Source: Rhynchonema sp. JSB1_4 (Eukaryota > Nematoda > Chromadorea > Monhysterida > Xyalidae). Taken from it: a stretch of DNA of 59,839 bases. Position numbers and translations under genes: made by a program. Positions 11,193 to 22,039 of the stretch are shown here, in pieces. Where the stretch lies: positions 1 to 59,839 of the forward strand of contig JASAMV010007426.1 of the NCBI GenBank assembly GCA_030248065.1, given 5' to 3'. The notes beneath the pieces are model-generated. The model did not search any database and had not been told where the DNA came from. It worked only from the letters and a program-made list of their open reading frames with translations. Within the stretch, counting starts at the first letter, position 1; the number at the start of each line of letters is the position of its first letter.

Positions 11193-11613
11193 TATACTTG
11201 CGGGCCGGAAAAAACCGTTTTTTCGGAAAAACAACAGAAAAAAGCCGTTTTTTTCCGAGGCCCTGAAAAATACGTTTTTATTTTTCCGGGAATTTTTCCA
11301 ATTTAAGTGCCAACTTTTGGAAAAAAACGGTTTTTTTTCAAAAATTTTCGACATTTTTTCAAAGGTTGCGAAAGGATGTTGTCAAAACCAATGTAAATCG
11401 GTGTTAAACAGTTCAAAATGAGCACTTTTTAATCTGCAAGTGCATTTTTAGCCTGTTTCAGGCCATTTCCCGATAAAATTTTCTCCAAAATGGGCGTTTT
11501 TGGACCATGGGTATCCTTAAGTACTGGAAAAATATTTGGAACAAAACGGTTTTTTTTCGAAAAAAAACGGTTTTTTTTCAAGAATATATTTTGCGGAAAA
11601 ATACGCAAGTATA
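11193..11613. mobile_element. hAT-like MITE, TATACTTGCGG family
   Basis: Same family as 4740-5162. It is flanked by GGTAGGGT on both sides (8-bp target duplication). Confidence 0.9.
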
Positions 11614-11623
11614 GGTAGGGTAC

Positions 11624-12052
11624 CAGTGTGGTGGCAGGCCAATCGACCCAAGATACCCTAGGGGGGGGAAGGTTTCGGACTTACTCGAGATACCCCCCCC
11701 CAGAGGCTACCCAAGATACCCCTATGGTCCGTCAAAAGGCGAAAAAAGGCCGTTTTTTGCATGCAATTTTACTGCAAAATTGGCCTAAAAATGGGTACTT
11801 TTTGACATTTTTGCCGAAAATTGGCCTAAAATGACCGTTTTTGAGTGTTTGCGCGCGCGATTTTTGGGGGTCCCGAGGTCGAAAAACACCTATTTTTGCC
11901 TTTGAAAACCATAAATCTACTTACTCGAGATACCCTTTGGGGTCGGCTCGAGATAGATACCCTTCCCCCCCCATCCCCCCCCTAAGGGTTGACTCGAGAT
12001 AGATACCCCTTAGGGGGGGAATCCCCCCCATCTCCCCCCAGCCACAACAGTG
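11624..12052. mobile_element. CAGTG element with CTCGAGATACCC motifs
   Basis: The left end is CAGTGTGGTGGCAGG and the right end CCCAGCCACAACAGTG. TAGGGTAC is duplicated at both flanks. The motif ACTCGAGATACCC and its complement are repeated near both ends. Relatives are at 13309-13700 and 28043-28486. Confidence 0.85.
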
Positions 12053-12249
12053 TAGGGTACAATACAAGTTTTTTGGGTGTCTATTTTTATATGCGTAGCG
12101 CGCGATTTTTTGCACTTTTAACGGTTTTCGGTCTATATTTGGGCATTTTTTGACCAAAAAATGGACATTTTGAGGGCAAAAATCGGAGCGGGTAGGGTGC
12201 CAGAGCGGGGCGGGTAGGGGGGTAGGGTACCGGAGCGGGGCGGGTAGGG

Positions 12250-12657
12250 CAGTGGTGTCGTTGGGGGGGGTTACCCCCTGGTATGGGGTATGGGAAATCG
12301 GCCGGGGGTACGGGGTATGGGAAATTTTTTCACTTTTGGAACAAGCACCCCTAAGAAATGACTTTTTGACCCCGAGAACTACCAAAATTAACCATTTTTC
12401 GTCCAAAAATGTCAAAAACCGCTTACTACCGCAAGAAAACTCTGTTTTAAGCACTTTTTAGACCAATTTTGGCACTTTTAGAAGATTTTTGGGGTTTTTT
12501 TTCAAAACCCCCACCCTCGGGTATGGGAAATTTTTGAGTTTTTGGAAAACCTCCCCCCCTGGTATGGGAAATTTTTAATTTTTGGGGGTATGTATGGGAA
12601 ATTTCCCGAAAATTGGGCTGGGTATGGGAAAATTTCGATTTCTCAACGACACCACTG
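12250..12657. mobile_element. CAGTG element with GGTATGGGAAATT motifs
   Basis: The ends are CAGTGGTGTCGTTGG and its complement, and GGGTAGGG is duplicated at both flanks. Copies of GGTATGGGAAATTT occur near both ends. It is nested in a GGTACCCTACCCGCCCC element. Confidence 0.85.
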
Positions 12658-13308
12658 GGGTAGGGGGTAGTGTACCAGGCCGGGGCGGGTAGGGTACCAT
12701 GTGGGGGACCCCTCCCCCAGCCACAGCACTGCTCTCGGTACCCTACCGGGTAGGGGTACCGGTACCCTAGCCGGACCAGGAACCACACTGATCCTAGTAC
12801 AGCATGTATTTGTTTTGAATCTTATCACCAGCACACCAGGTACTAACTGTGTACGAAATCAATCAATCAGATCAATATTTTTTGTCGATGTCGACCAAAT
12901 GCTTCGATGGAATTTATTGGATGAAAAGCCGCGCAGCGCATTTTTTTGTTTCTAAGCTTTCCAACCTTAAAAGATGCTGTATAAATGCTAAATTAAGCAA
13001 ATAAGGGCCCAAAATTTTAGGAGCAACCTTGCACCTAACCCTGAATTTTTAGGTGCAATTCAGATTTTTTAGGTGCAAATTGCACCTAAAAAGTGTCTAA
13101 AAAAACTATGCCTACCCCTACCCGCCCGATTTTTACCCTCAAAATGCCAATTTTTCGGTCAAAAATGCCCAAATTTCGACCGAAAACCCTGCAAAGTGCA
13201 AAAAAATCTCGCGCTGCGCGCGATATATGCACTTTTTAGGACATAAAACAGGCACCCGAAAAAACTTGTGCTACCCGCCCCGAAAAATCTCCCCCCCCCC
13301 CACCCCCC
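12658..13308. repeat. GGTACCCTACCCGCCCC tract and GGTGCAA fragment
   Basis: This contains the remaining half of a CAGTGCTGTGG element (right end near 12735), about 220 bp of unassigned sequence, a truncated AGGTGCAA element at 13018-13108, and a core with a GCGCTGCGCGCGA palindrome near 13208. No gene is seen. Confidence 0.6.
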
Positions 13309-13700
13309 CACTGTAGTGGCTGGGGGGATTCCCCCCAAGGGGTATCTATCTAGAGTCAACCCTTAGGGGGGGATGGGGGGAAGGGTATCTATCTCGAGCC
13401 GACCCCAAAGGGTATCTCGAGTAAGTAGATTTATGCTTTTCAAAGGCAAAAATTGGTGTTTTTCGACCTCGAACCCCTAAACACCCAAAAACGGTCATTT
13501 TAGGCCAATTTTCGGCAAAAATGTCAAAAAGTACCCATTTTTAGGCCAATTTTGCAGTAAAATTGCATGCAAAAAACGGCCTTTTTTCGCCTTTTGACGG
13601 ACCATGGGGTATATTGGGTAGCCTCTGGGGGTATCTCGAGTAACTCCGAAACCTTCCCCCTCCTAGGGTATCTTGGGTCGATTGGCCTGCCACCACACTG
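13309..13700. mobile_element. CAGTG element with CTCGAG motifs
   Basis: The ends are CACTGTAGTGGCTGGGG and CCTGCCACCACACTG. The core and the ACTCGAGATACCC motifs match 11624-12052 in inverted orientation. The insertion lies in a C-run, so the target duplication cannot be read unambiguously. Confidence 0.7.
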
Positions 13701-13864
13701 CCCCCCCAAACCGAGTTCCCCCTCTTTTTAAGTACTATTTTCACCTCATTTTTTTGGCCAAAATTGTATCACAAAAACGGTGTTTTTTCGCCTTTTTGGG
13801 TGACCAAAATCATACCTCTCACGCTCCCGGTCCCAACCCCGCATCATACTTACCTCCCACACAT

Positions 13865-14194
13865 GGGCCGGCCGACACCTCTGCTGCACAACAAGCCAAC
13901 GGCCAACAGACGCAAACACGGCGAATGCGGTGGAGTTCTGCTGCAATCTTGAATAGAACGATCGTAAAACCATCTGAAAAAGCGTTCAGAATTTAACAAA
14001 CAACCATATTTCCAATGGAAAACAACAAAAAGAAAATTTCCAACAGCAATGGCCGAAGAAAACCAGTGCAAAAATAATTCATATGAACTTCATGTCTCGG
14101 TCCGGTTGCATTTAGTGACGGACCGAATTTGTGTCCGGAAATTGATTTTATTCGAAAAGTAACCCTCAAGATTTCGCGATTTAGCGAATTAGAA
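13865..14194. repeat. Right arm of the 330-bp inverted repeat
   Basis: Reverse complement of 1-330. It contains the minus-strand copy of the candidate first exon (13879-13973, ATG at 13973 behind TTTTTCAG). Confidence 0.9.
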
Positions 14195-14282
14195 GACGCG
14201 GTTTTTTGCACACGGCGGCCTTTCGGGGGCATCTTTCGATTCCACCCAAAAAAACATGGGGTTAGGAGACGTTAGACACACC

Positions 14283-14396
14283 CTTTAATTCACCCCAGTT
14301 TACACCGAGGTCCTTCACACTGAGCTGTCGACCGAGCTTTCCACCGACCTTTACACCCAACTGACCTTTACACTGTTTCGAAAATATCACCCAAAG
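14283..14396. repeat. Half copy of a palindromic MITE
   Basis: The sequence TTTACACCGAGGTC ... CGACCGAGCTTTCCACCGACC ... TTTCGAAAATATCACCCA matches one half of the palindromic element at 39834-40062 inside ALG9 intron 4. Confidence 0.65.
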
Positions 14397-14493
14397 GATT
14401 GGAGGCTGGTCACTTTTATGCCATTAGCAAATTACGAAATGTTCTCAGAGGAGTGAAGTCAGCCCGACTTGGGACACATACCCTGATTTTCAG

Positions 14494-15103
14494 GGTCAGT
14501 TTCATCCGAACGCCGAACAAAACGGGGACGGTCATTTGGTGCCTTCGACGAACAACGGAGAGAATGTGGATGGACAGCCGGTGACAGAGTTGGGCGTGAC
14601 CGCGACACGACACAATCATGCGACACATGACGACACTCGACACGATACGACACTCAAGGGCATTCTCAGGGTTGGCGACCTGTACATACATACAGCAGTT
14701 TATGCCTTCGCACGGGCATCGCACCTTTACATTCCAAACGAAAGCCGTAGAGAATTAAAAACTTGAAAATATTTCATTCCAGCCCCAACTGACGATCCAA
14801 GAGAGCACCGCTTCCTCCCCGCCCCAATCCCCGATGGAAAGCGGGCGCAGTCGGGAGGACGAGATTCGTCTGACGACAGGTCTTGGCCGCGATTCAGCCG
14901 GCAGTTTCGAGGACATCGACCTGAACTCGGCACGACAACAACCGTCTGACCCTGAATCAGCAAGGACATTTCAGGACCATCAGGACACGCCAAGGGACGC
15001 TGCAGACCAGGAGTCCGTGGATTTGCCAGTGATCGTGATCACTGAGGGAACGGAGGAGTCGAGGAGTAATCAGACCAACAGCGATGCAGAAGCGAGAGTT
15101 TAG
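14494..15103 (+). CDS. Last two exons of an unrecognised protein
   Basis: Exon 14494-14670 follows CTGATTTTCAG and ends at AGG before a GTTGGC donor. Exon 14783-15103 follows TTTCATTCCAG and ends in TAG. Both are phase 0, so they join in one frame (59 and 106 codons). The product tail is hydrophilic: a His/Thr/Asp-rich stretch, then ..LKGILRPQLTIQESTASS.., then an acidic Ser/Glu/Asp-rich end ..LPVIVITEGTEESR... No domain, signal or membrane segment is visible. Upstream exons were not found; the inverted-repeat arm begins 300 bp upstream, so the 5' end may be displaced. This looks like the disordered C-terminus of a larger protein. The function is unknown. Confidence 0.6.
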
Positions 15104-15868
15104 AGGAGATGCGGAATGCATTTTATTCACACGGTTCAATTGTGCGAACTCGTGCTCATCGTCAAAGTGACCGTCCAATCATGAGTTTGTGACGTTCACG
15201 GAAGCAAAATGGCTCATTGACAGACAAGTTTTCGATGTCAATAATTGCATAAGCACCGTGCTGCTTGTGGAACATTATGCTCTGCAGCTCGGTGCGTATC
15301 AAATATTGAGTGCCATGAGACGCCCTCTGTTCGTTGAACAAGGCCTGGTATTGTTTTTGATAATGAGGCATTGCAATCCCAAGAATCGATTTCAGCAATT
15401 TGCTCACAAAAGAGATATCGTATAATATCATTTCTCTGTGATCAAACCATTTCGTGCATTACACACAAGCATACGCTTGCCATCCTTGCGGTTCATGTCT
15501 GTATACTCTTGTGATCTCACACTTTTTAATCTCAGGATAAAACCACTTATTACAGACGCGTCAGATTTTTTATTTTCTGAACAAAATATAATTACACCAA
15601 TGCACAAACATATCACTAACGCACAGTTTCTACACAGTGACATAATCACCCGGTTAATAAGGCGAACCAAGCAGTTAGACGCGCTTATTATTATCCTGAG
15701 GTCGTCGCGGTATGAAAAATGTATAGCAGAGCATAAAAGCAAGGACACAAAGGAGAGCACAAAATAATATATTCGCTCGTGAAACTAAAACTATACAGAA
15801 GACAGAGTAATTTTGACATTATTGTCCTTGTACCCTGGTTTGTTCATAAAATCATGTTGCCGCTCGTG
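15104..15868. other. Gap between convergent genes
   Basis: AT-rich sequence between two genes whose 3' ends face each other. Apart from presumptive 3' untranslated regions I see nothing. Confidence 0.5.
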
Positions 15869-18793
15869 CTAATACAGTCTCCATCGATTGGCCCTCGGGT
15901 CCGGCACATAATATCGGCCCAAATGCCTGAGCAAAGTCAATCTTCGTCGAGGCGTGGGCCTCGTTGCAGGTCGCTGCCAGACTTGCTGCAGATTCTGTGG
16001 CACATCCGGCAAATTGAATGCAACTTCCGGGCTGGCCACTTGCCGTGGAATTTCAGGCAAAACCGGGATATTGGCCTGGGGTCGAAGTGCAGGTCCGCTT
16101 GTGGGAAGACGTGAGACCGGCCATGGCCTGGTGGTGACAGGCAATGTGGGGCGGTATTGATGCTGTGTGGGAACGAAGTGGGAAGTCGTGGGGACGCGCG
16201 GATCACCACGAGGGCGCGACCGTCCGACACCCGCTTGTAGACATTGAGACACTTTCTGCCATTGGTCGCCGTAGCACAACAAGGCTAGCGAACCTGTGAA
16301 TGAGGAGTGTGGAAAACTTCGTACATGATTATATGATATTGTCATTTTAGGATATTTCAAGATTTACTGGTCAGGTTGATATCGGTTAGCGTAAACAAGG
16401 TCTCCCTACACAACACATTTACGCTGGTCAAAAGTTGCAGTATTTGTAAATTCACACTTTTCAATTCAACGTCGGTAGATCAAATTGACCGTTCCGCTCT
16501 GGTATTTTCGGATGACGAATCCTGGACTCATGATCCCACGGCAAGACACGCGACACGTTATTCGACTCAGAAGCGGGAAACTTGTGGCGAAAATCGGTTT
16601 TCCCGCACTCGAACCCACCTGGCACCCTTCCGTTGGTGGTGGACGTGCATAGACTCTGACACACCGGGGAAACCCCCTGATGTCTGCAACAGTCAGTCAT
16701 GTCTTGCCCATCTGTGATGCACGCCCACACAATTGCCTGCTCGTATGGGGATGGACAATCGCTGACCAGGAAGCGGTTTAGCTGCAAAAAATGAAAATCT
16801 CGATTTGTTGACTGCTGCGAATTTGTTTGTGCGCACATTCCGCATCTGTTACCGCGTGATGATCGGCAGGACACGCAGGACTACGCATTTTGGCTGAATG
16901 CTTTAATCGTCAACGCAAATCGTCCCTGGTCGTCAACGTGCACAGTCATTGAGCGCGAGAAATATACACACGGCATTGAGGTTTAGCTGACGAAACGAAA
17001 AATGAATATAAGCCCACATTTTCAAGCGCAGCACGTACAGAGACGATAAGAACCTTAGACAGACATGCACTGCCACGCGGCGTTGGCCTGGACGGCAGTG
17101 GGTTTGGCGCACCCGTTTGCAAAATAGGTGGTGTGGTTGTGGTGTGCACTGTGTTGTCAAACGTTGTTCCCCCTTTAAAGCAACTTTTACGCTGGTCGAA
17201 ATCACAGAAAGAACGAAATTGCAAGATATGTATAGATGACACAACTCGTCTGTCCATGACATGGATGTTTTCACCACACAGTAAACCATAAACACTCAAT
17301 TTGACGCAGGCACATAGTTTGTGTACTGTGGATCCGTGAACCCCCAAGCTATTCATTCTTTCGTGATTTTCAGGTTTTTGAACAGCTACACGCGGAAATC
17401 TTCATACGCGCAGGAGCAGAAATCGTTTAGTCGTTTCGAAAACGGCGAATTACCGCGCGTCATTACATATATCAATCCCCCAAACATTAATTTTAATTTG
17501 TGCAGTACAGTCAAATTAATCTACTCAGTACACGAACACATTACATAAGAAACGTGACATAAAAATATTGCAACTCGCGTTACTGGCAGACGTTGCATGC
17601 GCATCGAAAATGTGTGACCACATGTCAAATATAGAATAAACAGTTTAGTGATAGACGTACAAGGAACAAATTGGTTGTGAAATCGAAGACAAGGTTAAGT
17701 ATGCGCATGTGCGTCTTTGGGATACGAGACCATTTTGAAATTGCAACCCGTGCATGACATGATACTAATGCGGGTATAGGTGCGATTACCCGATAGTTCG
17801 AGTATTCAAGGGCAAATATGTTACAAAGCTACTGCGTTTTTTATGTTGGACGACACCGACACAATTTGAGCAAATAAAATTAAAGATGAAAAAAAGCTAC
17901 ACCACGTATACCTGCTTCTCAGTCCATTTCAATCTGCAATGATATGCGCAGTCAACGCTGAGCGTACGTGTGCCACAGCATTTGCTCACTTTCGCCTCCG
18001 CTGCGTTGATGGATAAACAGGGCACATACGCCGGGGCATGACCGCATTTGGACTGTGGAAAAGAAAAAGTACGTGCACAGTTAAAGAAATTATGGAAAAA
18101 GAGAAGTGGAATGAATCACAAGAAATTTAACAAACATTGTATCCATTCAAGGCGCCATTGAGCGTTGTAATGCCGCGCACCGGTTCGAACAGCACTGGTC
18201 CACTGTCGACATTTTGACCGGTCGATAGACCCATTCTGAAAGTGGCAATTCTGGTGCTTGCGATGTTGTGGGCATAGGCCGGTTTTCACCGCAGCTTCTG
18301 ATCACTTTGAGTTCAAAAACGCACAACAGTGCCAATCACATGACCGTGACGAATTCCAGTTGTAAATGGGCTGGGCGCCCGACAGATATTTCATTCTGAA
18401 CGGTGTTCGCATGCAAAATTTGCAGTTATGTATGACTGGATCACCTTTGTTGGTGGGAATGCACTGCGCAGCTCAAAAGATATTAGGGTGACCAAGATAG
18501 GAACGCAAACCTTTCGGATGACTCGTTCTCCACATTGGGTTACCAAACGCAAAACATCACGGGCTTTGTGTTAGAATAACGTGAAATGAAACATCAACTC
18601 ACTCCTTCTCCAATTTATTCGGGTCGACCAGCCCGACATCACTGAAATGTCCGGCGAGCACATGGCCGTGCACCAATCGCTTGAACTGATCGATGTTGGT
18701 GCCAGTCCACGAGTCGACTCGTTCCAGCGCCAGCGCTCTGTAGAAACGTGCGCACAGACTGTTGGTTATGGAAACAGGTGTCCAATTTGGCAT
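15869..18793 (-). CDS. DB-module secreted-type protein (partial 5')
   Basis: Exons in transcript order: about 18793-18603, 18235-18136, 18052-17912, 16781-16619 and 16293-15869 (stop). Phases 2/1, 0/0, 0/0 and 1/2 all join. Exon 3 carries CGHAPAYVPCLS..CCGTRTLSVDC; exon 4 carries CPSPYEQAIVWACITDG, then DCCRHQGVSPVCQSLC; exon 5 starts with ..LLCYGDQWQKVSQCL. This Cys pattern (CC..C..C, C..C, CC..GV..C..C) is the DB module of nematode extracellular proteins. The first exon reads ..FKRLVHGHVLAGHFSDVGLV.., which weakly resembles the middle of a fasciclin (FAS1) domain, and a FAS1-like helix (ITALFELAGLGKNF) lies upstream at about 18870-18950. The C-terminus is Pro/Arg-rich. The signal-peptide exon is not resolved. 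It probably acts in the extracellular matrix or at the cell surface. An open stretch at 17054-17172 lies in intron 3 and was left out. Confidence 0.65.
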
Positions 18794-18969
18794 ACAATTC
18801 GGCTCCGGACCGGATTGGTTTGATCTTGGTCCGTTGTGAAGTTAGTTTTGGCCTTGAAGGTCTCTCGTGATTTATCAATGACGCGATTATTTCGAGAGTA
18901 AAATTTTTTCCCAGCCCTGCCAGTTCAAACAGTGCTGTTATTCTGCGGTCAGAAATAGTGCTAAACATC

Positions 18970-20487
18970 TCAACGCATCGTTATGCAAGCCTTGTGTGAT
19001 GAACAAAAGCGGGGCGTTCCTTCAACAATCAAGTTTGCGGTGGGGCTCGCAACGATGGGAACACCGGTTTCTTCCCGTGGGGGAGGGGGATTGTTGACGA
19101 AGTATCAGATATGGTCAGTGTACCGCATTTGACTTCGGGTATTTGAAAATTGTTGCGTTTCAGCTTCCGAAATACGAATGACCTGGCGTGGCGGTGTATT
19201 AATGGCGAGTTAGTCTCGCGCCACCGAACACGAAACAAGTTTGATATACCAACCTTCGATCATTAGCTGCGCATCGCATAACACAGACAGTGAGGGCGAA
19301 GAATAAATTTATTGATGGAGAATACATGATCAAGATTTTGTATTGAGCTTGCTTGCTTGAGCCGGACAGCTGAAAATGTGAGCGCGTAAGGATAAAAAAA
19401 TAACGACATACAATACAAAGTTGAAACAGCACTTTTAAAAGAACGGAAAAACAGTGAATTAAACATAAACGTTTATTCATGAAGTTAATGACGCGTAGTA
19501 AATAAAATTGATGTTCTCTACAAACGGTTGGCGGTTTACATCTCAGGTGATAACAAAAAACTTGAACGTTTTGCATCGGCATGCAAGGATCGAAGCGTAG
19601 AGCACAAAATAACAACCATTAACGTCAAAATAATCAAAATAACTAACGGGTGGCGCACAGGTTCGAAAACACCCGCGCGTGCACATCAATGAAAGCAAGG
19701 TGTAAGGCATGAAGAAAGATTACAAAAATACAGACATCTAATCGATAAGATGACAAATGAGCTGAACATGCAATAGCGGTCGTCTGGTTGGCCTCGATTC
19801 GAAATTGGTTTTTCGAAAGTTTATCTCGACATGCTGCGAGGCTGAGGCTGTCATATGCCGCACTTTTCCACATGAATGTACAAACATGTATCCCCAAAAC
19901 TGTGCGTGAGCATGGGTTTGAGCTGTGGGAAATTATGGTAATCTGACGATTACCTGATCACAAAACGTCCTGCTCTACTCATGCGGCATTTCCCATACCA
20001 GCTCCCTGTCTGAGCCCGGGCGGCCATCAAACAAAGCCTTTGAAGAGCAGAATGCCATCATACCAGTACACAAGCTGGCACCGGGCTGGCTGATGTTTCA
20101 TAGACGCGTCAGATTCAATGATCGTAGGAAATTTTTTACTGGTCTATCATCGTTGTTGTTGCCAGATCTTTACGATTTCCCAAAAGAACACCCACTCCGA
20201 GTGGGTGTCCATTGAGAAATCTCCGGCTTACAAGTTTTGTACCTTGTTGATGAGATGAACTGCGCCAAAGTATACATACGCACTACGTGTATGCATGTGT
20301 ACATGACGTAGGGTGACAAAAAATGCGTTTGAATCATGCCGCCGACCATAAAGCGGTACAATATAGTTTCGGTGACGCACATGTATGTATACACGTTCAA
20401 ATCGTAGTAACTTGGCACTGGTGAAACTCGTGGTTAGTGCTGGTTTAGGGTATGCTCAGGCCTCCTTGTTGTTAGATTCGATGCGTA
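18970..20487. other. No gene recognised
   Basis: Only short scattered open frames occur here, without convincing splice sites. The first exons of the DB-module gene may lie in this stretch. Confidence 0.4.
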
Positions 20488-20732
20488 TGCTAAATTTCCA
20501 CATTCGCTGCCTCACAGTAAGATATGCCGCATAGTTAATGTCAGGTTCTAAATCCGAAAGTCAACTTTTGAAACATTCGGGTAACATATGTACGCACGTG
20601 CCGCTTGCTAGCCAGCCAGGCGCAGCTGCGCGCAATGTTTCAGAACTGCGCGTGGTTAGCGTTCGGGTTTAGAACGTGACATTAACTATGGGGCGTATTT
20701 TACTGTGCGGTAGTGAATTTGGAAATTCACTA
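20488..20732. mobile_element. TA-type palindromic MITE
   Basis: Second copy of the element at 8717-8955, with ends close to GCTAAATTTCCACATTCGC and GAATTTGGAAATTCAC and a TA at each side. The internal CAGCTGCGCGCAATGTTTCA is shared with the other copy, in inverted orientation. Confidence 0.8.
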
Positions 20733-21123
20733 TATACATAAGCTTAAGCCTGAAACAACGCCCTCAGAAAGTGGTTCATACTGGGGTGGGCAGCGGAGCT
20801 GCATAAAATGCCCAGTGCCCAGAGAAGAAAATCATGTCGACACGGTGTTAGTATGTATTTTGATCAAAAACTACTCCATTCCGCTGCAGTGTAACCTTGC
20901 ACCTTTGCACTTACACGATCGTAGGTTTTCCTTACTAAAGATACATCGTAAACTTTTACTCTTTCGCAGCTGCGCTCTTTTTTCGGAATTATGCTAATAA
21001 TCAAATTGACACCCGCTATCTTTGTGCCTAAAAAAATCACGCGCACACATTAATGTGTCGTCTTATAAATGGAAGTATTTGTCATACATGTAGTACTTTT
21101 TGACAACAATTACTTGTGCAGAC

Positions 21124-21597
21124 CAGGGTTGGGCAAAAAACGTTTTTTTTTCAAAAAATCGTTTTTTTAAAAACATTTTTTTTTAAAAACGTTTTTTTAA
21201 AAACGCCCAGATGACCAAACTATGCCCCAAAAAATTGGAAAACGCTCAATGTTGGGAATAAAACGTGGTAATTCTATGTGTTCTGAGGCAAATAAACGGG
21301 TTTCAACCCTTTTCTAGCGAGTTGCTAAGATCCCATATCAGACGCGCATCGTGGGACCAACTTTGGACGATGTATCTTATATCGACGTATCTCGACAAAG
21401 TAAAAATTGGTCGAAAATTTTTTGAAAAAAATGGGACAAAAAATTGATTTTCCTTGATAATCAGGGTACTTTCCCTGAAAAATCAGGGAAAATCAAGGAA
21501 ATTCAGGATTTAAAAAAAACGAAAAACAACCCAGGCTTTTTTTTTAAAAAAACGTCGTTTTTTTAAGAAAAAACACACTCTTTTTTCCCCAACCCTG
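21124..21597. mobile_element. hAT-like MITE, CAGGGTTGGG family
   Basis: The ends are CAGGGTTGGGCAAAAAACG and CCCCAACCCTG. GTGCAGAC is duplicated exactly at both flanks. The interior has T-run/A-run blocks. A second copy is at 55164-55362. Confidence 0.9.
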
Positions 21598-22039
21598 GTG
21601 CAGACAGGCAACAGTTGTCATGAGAGAACAGTTGTCAAAATGAAATTAATGATGTTTGCATTGCAGCACGTGTTTTGAACAAAGCCCATGACCTAGGCTA
21701 CCGAGGAGGCGGACAGATGACAATAATTTGCTTCCAGAAAAAAAAGAATGTGGAAAGCGCGTTGCTAATTTTGTTATTGTATTGATACATCGTCATGGGT
21801 GTTCGTAAATTCATCTGCAAATTACAAGTAGAGTATCGGAATAATGTCACGCACAACACTATACTGTGAAACAAATAAAAGCACGTGCATAGTACATGAA
21901 ACAAAACATGAGAATACCGTTGTTTTGGAAAATCGAGTTTCAGGTGACGACCTAACGCATTCGCGCACACCGATGATGGTCCGGTGTGTTGACGAAAGGG
22001 GAACGCTGTCCGCTCACATGTATCCTTAATTCAAAAAAA

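Noticed and set aside
11921..12454. 177-codon minus-strand open frame
   Set aside because: It runs through transposon motif arrays and cores shared by many elements; no protein-like character.
17054..17172. Thr/Pro-rich stretch as an extra exon of the DB-module gene
   Set aside because: Including it separates the two halves of the DB module, which join directly in phase 0 without it, and its acceptor is weak.
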